Origin: Streptomyces bluensis
GTDB taxonomy: Bacteria > Actinomycetota > Actinomycetes > Streptomycetales > Streptomycetaceae
Direction of reading: 5' to 3'
Length of the DNA: 64,000 nucleotides
Assembly (NCBI RefSeq): GCF_014650715.1
Contig: NZ_BMVM01000001.1
Span: 868,001-932,000, forward strand
Shown here: in pieces, positions 16,359 through 25,197 of the stretch
How the letters are laid out: every line of letters begins with the position of its first letter
Numbering within the stretch: position 1 is the stretch's first letter
The notes under the pieces: model-generated
What the model was told of the DNA's origin: nothing
Database searches by the model: none
Seen by the model: the letters and a program-made list of their open reading frames with translations, nothing else
Position numbers and translations under genes: made by a program

Positions 16359-17378
16359 TCAACGGGTGCCGTTCGCCGCGAACTTCGCGACCTTCTCGAC
16401 ATTCTGTTTCGTGACGAAGGCGGGACCGGTGAGCACCGGGGCCTCTCCGCCGCCGCTGACGTTGCCGTTGAACCTGTAGAGCCAGAGCGCGTCGACCGCG
16501 AGGTAGCCCTGCAGATAGGGCTGCTGGTCCACCGCGAACTGCACCTTTCCGTCCTGCACGGCCTTCACGAGGTCGTTGTTCAGGTCGAACGTGGCGATCT
16601 TCGCCTTGCTGCCGGACTCCTTCACCGAGTCGACGGCGGCGAGCGCGAACTGGGCGCCGTTGAGGATGACTTCGTCGATGCCGGAGTCCTGCCTGAGCTT
16701 CGTGGCGATGACGGAGGTCACGGCGTCCATGTTGGTTCCGTCGACGTAGAGGTTCTCGGTCTGGCCGCTGAAGGTCTTCTTCACTCCGGCGCAGCGGGCC
16801 TCCACGGCGACGTTGCCGCGCTCGTGGACGACGCACAGGGCGTGCTTGGCCTTCAGGTCGTCCAGCTTGTCGCCGAGGGCGCGGCCGGCGACGCTCTCGT
16901 CCTGACCGAAGTACTCCAGCAGGCCCTGCGACTGCCAGGCATCGATACCGGAGTTGAGGCCCACCACCGGTATGCCGGCCGCGCGGGCCTGGGCGACGGC
17001 GGCCTTCATGGCGTCCGGCCTGGCGAGGGTGACGGCTATGCCGTCGACCCGCTCGCCGATCGCGTCACGCACCAGCCCTGCCTGCCCCGCCGGGTCGGCG
17101 TCACTCGCGTACGTCAGCTCGATGTTGCCCTTCGCGGCCGCGGCTTCCGCACCCTTCTTCACGCGCTCCCAGAATTCGTCGCCCTCGGCCCCATGGGTGA
17201 TCATCGCCACCTTGATCCGGGTCGTGCCCGCCTTGCCCGCCGTGTCGGCACTGTCGGAAGCCGGCCCCCCGGAACCGGAGCAGCCTGCCGTGAGGAGGCC
17301 GACGACGGCCGCGGCGGACGCCAGGACCGTGGCGCGGGAGTGTCTGGGGGAACCGTGGGGGGTGGGGGACGTGTTCAT
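16359..17378 (-). CDS. Orphan ribose-type sugar-binding lipoprotein
   Basis: The 339-residue protein has a lipoprotein signal ending LTAGCS and a periplasmic-binding-protein fold of the ribose/LacI-like class: KVAMITHGAEGDEFW, DGIAVTLARPDAM, GIPVVGLNSGID. ATG 17378 was chosen because the signal peptide begins here and GAGGTG lies upstream. There is no permease or ATPase gene beside it, and the neighbours are a conservon and a hydrolase. It may serve a transporter elsewhere or act as a sensor input; its position just upstream of cvnA on the same strand is suggestive only. Confidence 0.85.
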   Translation of the reverse strand: MNTSPTPHGSPRHSRATVLASAAAVVGLLTAGCSGSGGPASDSADTAGKAGTTRIKVAMITHGAEGDEFWERVKKGAEAAAAKGNIELTYASDADPAGQAGLVRDAIGERVDGIAVTLARPDAMKAAVAQARAAGIPVVGLNSGIDAWQSQGLLEYFGQDESVAGRALGDKLDDLKAKHALCVVHERGNVAVEARCAGVKKTFSGQTENLYVDGTNMDAVTSVIATKLRQDSGIDEVILNGAQFALAAVDSVKESGSKAKIATFDLNNDLVKAVQDGKVQFAVDQQPYLQGYLAVDALWLYRFNGNVSGGGEAPVLTGPAFVTKQNVEKVAKFAANGTR

Positions 17379-17474
17379 GAGGGTGTGGCACCTCGCTGTG
17401 CGACCGAGCGGAGGAAAGGGGGAGACCGAAGCCGACACGCGCACCGAGCGACGCGTGTCGGCTTTCAGACTTTC

Positions 17475-17491
17475 GTTGGCCGTGAGCCAAC
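17475..17491. promoter_or_regulatory. Palindrome upstream of the orphan sugar-binding protein
   Basis: GTTGGC-CGTGA-GCCAAC is an exact 6-bp inverted repeat about 97 bp upstream of the binding-protein start. It may be an operator. The rest of the 347-bp gap 17379-17725 shows no gene or RNA that I can recognise. Confidence 0.3.
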
Positions 17492-17725
17492 CGTGTGTGA
17501 CGCCTGGTAGTCAAGTGACCATCAACGGGGACGACACAGCCCGGCCAGCTCCCTGGCCTCACGGGGTTCCCTCTGGCATGTGCCGCTGCCATCTTCTGTG
17601 ACATTCCAGGCGCGAGCGGCTCACGGTGTCCGCGGCCGCCTCCCGGCCCGTGCGGGGCGTGGCGTCCAGGGCTGATTCCGAACCCGTGTCATGTGCCGTC
17701 TGCTCCGGCCCCGGACGCCCCGGCC

Positions 17726-19810
17726 TCACTTCCCGTCCGGAATCCGTACCGTGCCGCCGCTCACCCGGATCCGGTCCCCGGTGGCCGGAGTGGCCGCGAC
17801 GGGTGGGACGTTGACGGTCGTCAGAGCCGGCGCGCGGCCCGGCTCGCCGCCTCGGGGTGTGGTGCGCACGACCTGGCTGGGCGGCAGGGGCGTGCCCTCG
17901 CGCAGCCGTTGCCACATCAGGTCCAGCGCCTGCTGGTAGTAGAACCCGAGGGGCACGTACCGGTTGTCGTACCCGGGTGCGGTCGAGTCGGCGTGGTGGG
18001 CGTGGGTGACCTCCACATAGCTCACCGTGCCGTGTCCTCGCTCTGCACGGGAGTTGAGGCCCAGGTAGGGGCGTGAGCTGTGGTTGACGGGGACGCGGGC
18101 GTCGTCGCGGCCGTGGACGACCAGCGTGGGCTTGCCGTGCAGGTCGCCGCTGCGGCGGGTGGCGTCCAGTCCTTCGGCGACCCGGCGCGCCCACGCCCGC
18201 TCCTCGCTGGGGGCCTTCGCACGCGGGAAGGCCAGTCGCAGGACGCAGCGCTCGCCGCGCAGGTTGTACGCGTGCGTCCCGTCCGGTCCGAGGGACTTGG
18301 CGTCGGCGACGGGCCCACCGGGCGAGTTCTCGTCGATCAGCACGCCGGGGGCGGGGGCCCGGCCCGCACTGGTGGCGAACGCGGCGGCGAGTTCCGCCCT
18401 GCTGTACGGGGCGGGCCGGCCCGAGGAGTCGGTGCGGGCCCAGCCGTAGCCGCACAGCGAGTCGGTGACCGAGGCGCGGGCGAAGCTCATGGCGTACGAG
18501 GCGGGCGTCTGCGGATCGTAGTGGGCCGCCTGCAAGTAAGAGGATTGCGGTGGGAAACCGATACGGACGAGCGCCTCCTGGGCGAGGCGGGGCAGCCCGT
18601 CCTGGCCCGCTCGGGCGGCGTCGCGGCGCGTGATCAGGCGGGGGTCGTCGCCGACCAGCGCGGCGCAGCGGCGCCGCGCGGCGGCCGGGTCCAGGTTTCC
18701 GTACCCGGGAGCGGCCGGCTCGGTGAGGGCCGCGCACGGCTGGAGCAGTGAGGCGACGGAGCCGTACTGGAGCAGGGGCAGCCCCGCGGCCGGTACCCGC
18801 CGGTCGCCCTCGCGGACCTCGACGCCGTTCAGCGGGGCGAGGTTCATCTGCGGCTCGGAGGCCACCACGGCGTCGACGAGGCCGTGCCGGTCGTCCTCGC
18901 CCGCGGCGATCGCGGCGCCGCCGCCGTTGGAGACCCCGGTGGCGAGGACGGTGGTGGTGGCCGGGGTGTAGCCGGCGGCAGGTGCTCCCGGTCGATGGTC
19001 ACGGTTCAGCAGGGCGAGCGTCAGTTCCACGGACCGCAGCACGTCGCGGCCCCAGGTGGCCTGCGGATCGGTACCGCTGTGCGCCATCTTGTACGCCACC
19101 CGGTAGGGGCGCTCGGCGTCGAACCGTGCCCGTTCCTCAGCGCTGAGGCCGGCGTCGAAGGCGGCGCGGCCGCCGAGGTCCGCCCGGGGCCCGGTGGTGC
19201 CGTCGTACGCCATCACGGTCCCGGAGTGCAGGTCGTCGAAGGCGGGCCCCATGCCCTTGTCGGTGTAGGCGACGGCGCAACGCCGGTGCAGGGCCCACGC
19301 CCCGGCCGTGCCCACCATGGTGTAGACACCGCCCAGTCCGGAGGCTGGCGCGGCGACCACGCACGGGCGGGCCCGGTCGAAGTCGTCGGGCACCTGGACG
19401 ACGAAGCTCACACTGCGCGCGCCCCGGCCCGCCACCGCGCGGTACTCGGTGCCCGCGACCTTGCCGTCCCCGGGGACGGGCCGCCCGCGGTCGACGTTCG
19501 CCCCGTACAGCCGACCGAGACCGCCGCCGTCGCCCGCCGCCAGTCCGGCGGAGCTCCACAGGGCGCGGCGGCGCAGTTCGGCGGGCGTGGGGTGGTCCGG
19601 ATCGGCGAAGCCGGGAGGTGTGGTGGCGCGGAGTCCTGCGAAGCCGAGGCCGCCGGTGAGCAGGTCGTCGGTGCGGCCGTCGTACCGGGTGGACGCCAGC
19701 TCCGTGACGTACGGCGGGAGTTGGGAAGAAGGTGCGGCCGCGGCGGGGCCGATCGGGGCGGCGGTGACCGCCAGTGCGCAGGCCAGCAGCAGCGGGAGTC
19801 TGCGGGGCAT
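17726..19810 (-). CDS. Secreted 3-hydroxybutyrate oligomer hydrolase-like esterase
   Basis: The 694-residue secreted enzyme has a Sec signal (about residues 1-26) and a large alpha/beta-hydrolase domain of the 3-hydroxybutyrate oligomer hydrolase type. The nucleophile elbow is TGVSNGGGAA (G-x-S-x-G), a late acid region reads VHGRDDARVPV and histidines cluster in THAHHADS. Family members cleave short oligoesters of hydroxy acids. ATG 19810 is preceded by GAGGAGG. It lies 14 bp after the CitMHS transporter gene on the same strand, implying that released hydroxy acid is taken up by that carrier. The actual ester substrate is not known. Confidence 0.82.
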   Translation of the reverse strand: MPRRLPLLLACALAVTAAPIGPAAAAPSSQLPPYVTELASTRYDGRTDDLLTGGLGFAGLRATTPPGFADPDHPTPAELRRRALWSSAGLAAGDGGGLGRLYGANVDRGRPVPGDGKVAGTEYRAVAGRGARSVSFVVQVPDDFDRARPCVVAAPASGLGGVYTMVGTAGAWALHRRCAVAYTDKGMGPAFDDLHSGTVMAYDGTTGPRADLGGRAAFDAGLSAEERARFDAERPYRVAYKMAHSGTDPQATWGRDVLRSVELTLALLNRDHRPGAPAAGYTPATTTVLATGVSNGGGAAIAAGEDDRHGLVDAVVASEPQMNLAPLNGVEVREGDRRVPAAGLPLLQYGSVASLLQPCAALTEPAAPGYGNLDPAAARRRCAALVGDDPRLITRRDAARAGQDGLPRLAQEALVRIGFPPQSSYLQAAHYDPQTPASYAMSFARASVTDSLCGYGWARTDSSGRPAPYSRAELAAAFATSAGRAPAPGVLIDENSPGGPVADAKSLGPDGTHAYNLRGERCVLRLAFPRAKAPSEERAWARRVAEGLDATRRSGDLHGKPTLVVHGRDDARVPVNHSSRPYLGLNSRAERGHGTVSYVEVTHAHHADSTAPGYDNRYVPLGFYYQQALDLMWQRLREGTPLPPSQVVRTTPRGGEPGRAPALTTVNVPPVAATPATGDRIRVSGGTVRIPDGK

Positions 19811-19824
19811 GGATGGGGTCCTCC

Positions 19825-21138
19825 TCACAGCGGCAGCGCGCCCGTGGCGAGTGCCACAGCCGTCATCACGAGGGTCGTGCCGAACGCCCAGCGGAAGATG
19901 AAGCGCTGGTGTTCGCCGAGTTGTACGCCGGTCATGCCCACGAGGATGAAGGTGGCGGCGGTGAGCGGGCTGAGCGGGAAGCCGGTCGTCATCTGTCCGA
20001 GGACGGCGGCGCGGGCGATCTCGGCGCTGTCGGTGCCGAAGGCGTCGGCGGTTCCGGCGAGCACGGGCAGGATGCCGAAGTAGTAGGCGTCGGGGGTGAA
20101 GACGAGGCTGAGCGGCATGCTGGTGACGGCGACGATGACCGGCAGGTGCCCGCCGAGTGCGTCGGGGATGACGTCGACCATCGCCTGGGCCATCTCCCCG
20201 ATCATTCCGGTGCCGCCGAGGATGCCGGTGAAGACGCCCGCCGCGAAGATCATGGAGGTGACGAGGACGACGCTCTTGCTGTGCTTCTCCAGCAGGGCCT
20301 GCTGGTCCTCCCAGCGCGGGTGGTTGACGAGCAGCGCGATGATGAAGGCGAGCACGAACAGCACGGGCAGCGGCATGGTTTCCAGGACCAGCAGCACCAG
20401 CAGGGTGAGGGTCAGCACCAGGTTGAAGACCGTCAGTGCGGGGTGCCGGGCGGCCGTCACACGGGGTGTGCCGGGGCCGTCGCCCACCGGCTCGGGGACC
20501 TCGGTACGCTCCGCGGGCTCCAGTTCGCCGAGCCTGCGGCGTTCCCGGCGGCCGATGAGGTACGCGGCGAACAGTACCCAGACGATGCCCGCGCCCAGGG
20601 CGGGCAGGAGGGGCGTGATGATGTCGGACGTGTCGAGCTTCAGGGCGGCGGCCGCGCGTGCCGTCGGACCGCCCCAGGGCACCAGGTTCATCAGACCCGC
20701 GCCGAGGCAGACGATTCCGGCGAGCACCAGACGGCTCATCCCGAGGCGCCGGTAGACGGGCAGCAGGGCCGAGACGGTGATCAGGAACGTCGAGGCGCCG
20801 TCCCCGTCGAGTGCGACGCAGATGGTGAGCACGGCCGTGCCCACCGCGATACGTACCGGATCTCCCTGGGCCGCCCTGAGGATGGCGCGGATCAGGGGTT
20901 CGAAGAGCCCGGCGTCGATCATCAGGCTGAAGTAGAGGACCGCGAACGCGATCATGATGCCGGTGGGCGCGACTTGGGTGAGCCCCTTGAGCGCCATCGG
21001 CCCGATCTCGTCGGCGTGCCCGCTGGCCAGTGCGGCGAGCACCGGCAGCAGCACCAGGGCCACCAGGACGGACACGCGTTTGGTCATGGTCAGGAGCAGG
21101 AAAGCCCCGATGGTGCAGAAGCCCAGTGCCGCCAGCAT
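19825..21138 (-). CDS. CitMHS family citrate/hydroxy-acid transporter
   Basis: The 437-residue membrane protein with about 11-12 hydrophobic segments matches the CitMHS family, carriers of metal-citrate or related di/tricarboxylates driven by protons. Family segments seen include ALDGDGASTFLIT, LMNLVPWGGPTAR and FTPDAYYFGILPVL. ATG 21138 gives the usual family length, with GGAAG upstream; longer in-frame starts would add a non-hydrophobic leader. It is the first gene of an apparent two-gene operon with the oligoester hydrolase and is divergent from a LysR regulator. Confidence 0.9.
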   Translation of the reverse strand: MLAALGFCTIGAFLLLTMTKRVSVLVALVLLPVLAALASGHADEIGPMALKGLTQVAPTGIMIAFAVLYFSLMIDAGLFEPLIRAILRAAQGDPVRIAVGTAVLTICVALDGDGASTFLITVSALLPVYRRLGMSRLVLAGIVCLGAGLMNLVPWGGPTARAAAALKLDTSDIITPLLPALGAGIVWVLFAAYLIGRRERRRLGELEPAERTEVPEPVGDGPGTPRVTAARHPALTVFNLVLTLTLLVLLVLETMPLPVLFVLAFIIALLVNHPRWEDQQALLEKHSKSVVLVTSMIFAAGVFTGILGGTGMIGEMAQAMVDVIPDALGGHLPVIVAVTSMPLSLVFTPDAYYFGILPVLAGTADAFGTDSAEIARAAVLGQMTTGFPLSPLTAATFILVGMTGVQLGEHQRFIFRWAFGTTLVMTAVALATGALPL

Positions 21139-21215
21139 GATCCGCCCACTTCCTAGTCCGGCCGGTGTTGCCGATGAGTTTCGGAGCGGTGAAAGATCCG
21201 CGTCCAGCATTGAAC

Positions 21216-21225
21216 ACAGATCTGT
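21216..21225. promoter_or_regulatory. 10-bp palindrome in the citM/lysR divergent region
   Basis: ACAGATCTGT is an exact palindrome 3 bp upstream of the LysR-type box and 78 bp from the transporter start. It could be a second contact site for the LysR protein or a promoter-proximal site; no function is shown. Confidence 0.3.
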
Positions 21226-21227
21226 CC

Positions 21228-21242
21228 ATGCGTTTAGCGCAT
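21228..21242. promoter_or_regulatory. LysR-type operator (T-N11-A box)
   Basis: ATGCG-TTTAG-CGCAT is an exact inverted repeat that contains TGCGTTTAGCGCA, a textbook T-N11-A LysR box. It sits in the 143-bp region between the divergent CitMHS (start 21138) and LysR (start 21282) genes, 40 bp upstream of lysR, the usual place for autoregulation and activation of the divergent operon. Confidence 0.65.
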
Positions 21243-21281
21243 CAGTTCCCTACGGCTGCCCGCGCGCCTACGCTCCCGGCC

Positions 21282-22277
21282 ATGGACGTTACTTTGCGCC
21301 AGCTCGCCGCCTACGCCGCGGTGGCCCGGGCCGTGAGCTTCACCGCGGCCGCCGCCGAGATGCATGTGTCCCAGTCGTCGCTGAGCCGGGCGGTCGCCGA
21401 CCTGGAACGCACGCTCGGCATGCGACTGCTGGAGCGCGACACCCGTAACGTGCAGCTCACTCCGGCGGGCGAGGAGGCGCTGCGCGTGGCGGACCAGATC
21501 CTCGCCACCCATCGCGCCGGACTGGCCCAGCTCGGCCGGTACGTGACCGGTGAGCGCGGCACGGTGGCGCTGGCGACGCTGCCCTCCCCCGCCGCCGTCC
21601 TGCTGCCCCCGGTGATCTCGGCCTTCCGGAAGCGCCGCCCGGAGGTGACCGTACGGATCCTGGACGGCCTGGAACGCTTCGTCCTGGAGCGGGTCGTGGA
21701 CGGGGACGCCGACTTCGCGGTGACGACGGTGGCCCGCCCCCGCACCCCCGGCATCGAGCTCCGGCCGCTGGTCCGGGACCGGTTCGACGCGGTGCTGCCC
21801 GAGGGGCATCCGCTGGCCGAGCGGGACGAGGTGACCTGGCGGGACCTGGGCGGCGAGCCCTTCCTGGCGGTGGGCACGGACTCCAGCGTGCGCCGCATCA
21901 CCGACGCGGCGTTCGCGCAGGCGGGCGTCGAGGCCCGGCCCGCGGCCGAGGCCGGGAGCGTGGCCACGGTCGGCGGCCTGGTCGCCGCCGGGCTCGGGGT
22001 CTCGGCCATGCCCGCGCTCGTGCACCCGCTGGTGGCGCCCGGGAAGTGGGTACGGCGCCCGCTGGTGGACCCGGTGGTGGAACGGCAGTTGTACGTCGTC
22101 CTGCCGGCGCGGCGGAGCCTGCCGCCCGGGGCACGCGCCTTCCTGGAACAGCTGGACGAGTTCCGGGCCTCGGGCCACGACCTGCCGAAGGGGGTTTCGT
22201 GGGAGTCGGAGGAGTCCCCGGCTCCTTCCGGCCGTACGGGGACGCCACCCCCGCCGACCGATGCGGTATCCGCATGA
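21282..22277 (+). CDS. LysR family transcriptional regulator
   Basis: The 331-residue regulator has an N-terminal winged HTH (residues 1-60; LRQLAAYAAVARAVSFTAAAAEMHVSQSSLSRAV spans the helix-turn-helix) and a LysR substrate-binding domain about 90-295, followed by a Pro/Ser-rich tail. ATG 21282 starts exactly at the conserved HTH beginning. It is divergent from CitMHS/hydrolase and upstream of CoA-transferase/lyase genes on its own strand. It probably senses a hydroxy acid or its CoA ester and controls both sides. Confidence 0.9.
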   Translation: MDVTLRQLAAYAAVARAVSFTAAAAEMHVSQSSLSRAVADLERTLGMRLLERDTRNVQLTPAGEEALRVADQILATHRAGLAQLGRYVTGERGTVALATLPSPAAVLLPPVISAFRKRRPEVTVRILDGLERFVLERVVDGDADFAVTTVARPRTPGIELRPLVRDRFDAVLPEGHPLAERDEVTWRDLGGEPFLAVGTDSSVRRITDAAFAQAGVEARPAAEAGSVATVGGLVAAGLGVSAMPALVHPLVAPGKWVRRPLVDPVVERQLYVVLPARRSLPPGARAFLEQLDEFRASGHDLPKGVSWESEESPAPSGRTGTPPPPTDAVSA

Positions 22278-22333
22278 ATTGATCCCCGTTCCTTGCTGGA
22301 CTCGCATACGACCCACCCCGCAGCCTGAACTGC

Positions 22334-23557
22334 ATGGACGACCGCAACGAGGAGCGCGGCAGCGCACGGCAGGGACAGTTGACGGGCCTGAAGGTGGTGG
22401 AGTTCGCCCACGTCGTGGCCGGACCGCTCGCCGGGGCGATGCTCGCCGACCAGGGGGCGGACGTGGTGCACGTGGAGCCGCCCGGCGCGGGGGACGCGGC
22501 GCGGGCGATGGGGCCGAAACGGGACGGGGTCCCCCTCTGGTTCAAGGTCGCGGGCCGCAACAAGCGGTCGGTGACGCTGGATCTGCACCGCGAGGAGGGC
22601 CGGGAGGTGGCCCGGTCCCTGGTGGCCTGGGCCGATGTGGTCATCGTGACCCTGCGGGCCGGGCGGCTGCGCGCCTGGGGCCTGGACTGGGAGGCGGTCC
22701 ACGCGCTCAATCCGAAGGCCGTGCTGCTGCAGATCTCCGGCTTCGGCGCCACCTCGTCGCGGGCGGACGCCCCCGGCTTCGGCAAGATGGGCGAGGCCCG
22801 CAGCGGGGTCGTGCACCTGACCGGCTTCCCGGACGGGCCACCCGTGCACACCGGCTTCTCGCACGGGGACGCCGTGACCGGCCTGATGGGCGCGTACGCG
22901 ATCCTGGCCGCCCTGCACCGCCGCGCCACGGACCCGGAATTCGACGGGGAGTGGATCGACCTCGCGCTCTTCGAGCCGCTGTTCCGGCTGGTGGAGTGGC
23001 AGGTGATCGCCCATGACCAACTGGGCGACGCTCCGATGCGCGCCGGCAACCAGCTGGCCGTGGCCCCGGCCGCCGTCATCAACACCTACCGCAGCCGCGA
23101 CGGCGACTGGCTGACCGTCACCTCCGCCACCCTGCGGTCCGTACGCAACGTGGCCCGGCTGCTGGGCCTGCCGGACGAGGAGTTCGCCACGACCGAGCAG
23201 CAGCACGCCGGCCGCGAACGCCTCGACGAGGGCCTGCGCGCCTGGATCGCCGCGCGTCCCACCGCCGAGTGCCTGGCGGAGTTCGAGCGCGCCGAGGTGG
23301 TGGCGTCCCGCGTCTTCGACGCCGCGGACATCGCCGCCGACCCCGTGTACGCCGAACGCGAGGACATCATCACCGTGGACGACCCCGACCTCGGCCCCGT
23401 ACGCATGCAGGCGGTGATCCCGCACTTCCGCCAGGTTCCCGGCGCGGTGTGGCGCACCGGCCCGGCGCTCGGCGCGGACAACGACCTCGTGTACGGCGAG
23501 TGGCTCGGCCTCGACGACGACCGGCGGGCGAAGCTGGAGGAGTCGGGTGTCATCTGA
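22334..23557 (+). CDS. CaiB/BaiF family (class III) CoA-transferase
   Basis: The 407-residue family III CoA-transferase opens with LKVVEFAHVVAGPLAGAMLADQGADVV-type sequence and has the catalytic Asp at residue 179 in SHGDAVTG. It moves CoA between acyl-CoA and a free carboxylate through an aspartyl-CoA thioester. No clear ribosome site precedes ATG 22334. The lyase gene overlaps it by 11 nt. Paired with a CitE-type lyase it would activate an organic acid such as malate or citramalate before cleavage; the acid is inferred from context only. Confidence 0.88.
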   Translation: MDDRNEERGSARQGQLTGLKVVEFAHVVAGPLAGAMLADQGADVVHVEPPGAGDAARAMGPKRDGVPLWFKVAGRNKRSVTLDLHREEGREVARSLVAWADVVIVTLRAGRLRAWGLDWEAVHALNPKAVLLQISGFGATSSRADAPGFGKMGEARSGVVHLTGFPDGPPVHTGFSHGDAVTGLMGAYAILAALHRRATDPEFDGEWIDLALFEPLFRLVEWQVIAHDQLGDAPMRAGNQLAVAPAAVINTYRSRDGDWLTVTSATLRSVRNVARLLGLPDEEFATTEQQHAGRERLDEGLRAWIAARPTAECLAEFERAEVVASRVFDAADIAADPVYAEREDIITVDDPDLGPVRMQAVIPHFRQVPGAVWRTGPALGADNDLVYGEWLGLDDDRRAKLEESGVI

Positions 23558-24536
23558 GGCGACGACCGACGCGACGGCCGACGCGAGGAGCGGGGTGACG
23601 GCTGGGGGTTCGTACGACGGCCGGGTACCCGCCCGTGCCCCGCTGCGTTCACTCCTCTTCGTGCCCGGCAACCGTACGGGCTGGCTCGCCAAGGCCGAGG
23701 CGGCGGGCGCCGACGCGGCGATCCTGGACCTGGAGGACGCGGTACCGGACGACGCGAAGGCCGCGGCACGGGCAGGGGTGGCCGAGGCCGTGTCCCGGTC
23801 GTACGGCAGGGGAATGCGGCTGCTCGTCCGGGTCAACGCCCTGAACACGGCGGCCGGTTGGGCGAGCGCCGACGAACTGCGCGCGGTGGCCCGCCCCGGC
23901 CTGTACGGCATCGTGCTGCCCAAGGTGTCGAGCGCCGACGACATTCGGCTGGCCGACCGTCTCCTTGCCTGGTGCGAGCGCGAACACGGCCTGCCCGAAG
24001 GGCACTTCGCGCTTGTCCCGCTCCTGGAGACGGCACGTGCGCTGCGGGAGGCGTACGACATCGGCCGGGCGGCCACCCGCGTGGCGCACCTCGGCGCGTT
24101 GACGGCGCCGGGGGGCGACGTCGAGCGTGCCGTCGGCTACCGCTGGAGCGCCGACGGCACCGAGACCCGTGACCTGCGCGCCCGCGTTCTCCTCGACGCC
24201 CGCGCCGCCGGCTCTCCGCACCCGGTGTCCGGCCTGTGGGCCGACATCGCGGACCTGGCGGGCCTGCGCCGCTTCGCGGAGCAGAACCGTGGGCTCGGTT
24301 ACGAGGGCATGATGGTGATCCACCCGTCGCACGTCGGCATCGTCAACGACGTGTTCTCTCCGGACGGGGACGAACTCGCGCGCCATGAACGGCTGATCGC
24401 CGCGGTGGAGAAGGCCCAGGCCGAGGGTTCCGGCGCGATCCGCTTCGAGGGCCGCATGATCGACGAGGCCATGGCGGCGGCGTCCCGCCAGGTGCTCGCG
24501 CGGCACCGCGGCGGCTTCGGCGGCGCGGGAGCGTAG
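23547..24536 (+). CDS. HpcH/HpaI-family CoA-ester lyase (CitE-like)
   Basis: The 329-residue beta-barrel lyase of the CitE/malyl-CoA lyase group shows LRSLLFVPGNR near residue 33, ILDLEDAVPDDAK (Mg-binding and CoA-contact region), VLPKVSSADD and MMVIHPSHVGIVN near the C-terminus. Family members split malyl-, citramalyl- or citryl-CoA to acetyl-CoA plus an oxo acid. GTG 23547 overlaps the CoA-transferase stop by 11 nt. The N-terminal 30 residues are low complexity, so a later start is possible. Confidence 0.85.
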   Translation: MSSEATTDATADARSGVTAGGSYDGRVPARAPLRSLLFVPGNRTGWLAKAEAAGADAAILDLEDAVPDDAKAAARAGVAEAVSRSYGRGMRLLVRVNALNTAAGWASADELRAVARPGLYGIVLPKVSSADDIRLADRLLAWCEREHGLPEGHFALVPLLETARALREAYDIGRAATRVAHLGALTAPGGDVERAVGYRWSADGTETRDLRARVLLDARAAGSPHPVSGLWADIADLAGLRRFAEQNRGLGYEGMMVIHPSHVGIVNDVFSPDGDELARHERLIAAVEKAQAEGSGAIRFEGRMIDEAMAAASRQVLARHRGGFGGAGA

Positions 24537-25197
24537 CGGCCGTCGAACGGCCGTCCCCCAAGACTCCACGGCACCGCACCACGACGGCGCCCGCCCCGCC
24601 CAGACCGACGGCTTGTCGGGTCACCGGTTTGTTCGCCCCCGCCGCCCCTACCCGTCCCATCCCCAGGGGCTCCGCCCCTTCGACCCCGCCCCCAAGGGGC
24701 TCCGCCCCCTTGACCCCCGATTCCGGGGCTGCGCCCCCGACCCCCTCTTCGGGGGCCGGCCCCCGGACCCCCGCTCCTCAAACGCCGGAGGGGCTGGATT
24801 GTGCGGGCGGGGCTGACTTGTACGGCAGAGCTGGATTGTCCGGACGGCGCTGGATTGCCGGGGCAGCGCTGGTTTATGGGGGAAGCGCTGGATTGTCCGG
24901 GCGGCACTGGAATGTCGGGCGGCGCTGGGTGCTGAGCGGCCGCGGGCGGCTTTCCAGCCCGTCCGGCGTTTGAGGACGAGGCCGTTCAGGCCGACAAGCG
25001 GGGGTCTGGGGGCGGCAGCACCCAGGGGACGGGAATGGGTAGGGGCGGCGGGGGCGAAACCCAAAACATCGAACACACCTTGACACGTGACGGAATCGAA
25101 GTCTTAGCTTGCCTCCAGCCATTTAGATGCATGAAGCGAGTTCAGATATGTGGACGGCACCCGTGTCGAGAGGGGCCCCGCCACGTATGAGGGAGAC
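24537..25197. other. Long non-coding gap holding a structured repeat element
   Basis: No convincing gene lies in this 661-bp stretch between the lyase and kdgD. It holds a nested inverted-repeat element (24632-25058) with several GGGGCTCCGCCCC-like hairpins (about 24664-24770) and a run of degenerate repeats (about 24790-24935). The segment just before kdgD (25059-25197) should contain that operon's promoter, but I could not place one with confidence. Confidence 0.7.
24632..25058. repeat. 427-bp intergenic element with nested inverted repeats
   Basis: The outer arms are a 22-nt exact inverted repeat, 24632-24653 against 25037-25058. Inside, a second exact 15-nt inverted repeat, TCCTCAAACGCCGGA at 24775-24789 and its complement at 24962-24976, flanks about seven degenerate copies of a 20-30 nt unit built around GCTGGATTG. 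The left flank carries tandem G/C hairpins. Similar GGGGCTCCGCCCC / CAAACGCCGGA sequences are familiar as dispersed intergenic repeats in Streptomyces genomes. It codes for nothing I recognise and could be a MITE-like or RNA-forming element. Confidence 0.75.

Noticed and set aside
17726..21229. One continuous minus-strand frame spanning the oligoester hydrolase and the transporter region
   Set aside because: Only its downstream part (from 19810) has a signal peptide and enzyme motifs. The upstream part is an Arg/Pro-rich out-of-frame reading of the CitMHS gene.
24790..24935. Repeated GCTGGATTG units considered as a CRISPR array
   Set aside because: Repeats are short and degenerate, spacing is irregular at 20-30 nt, there are no unique spacers and no cas genes.
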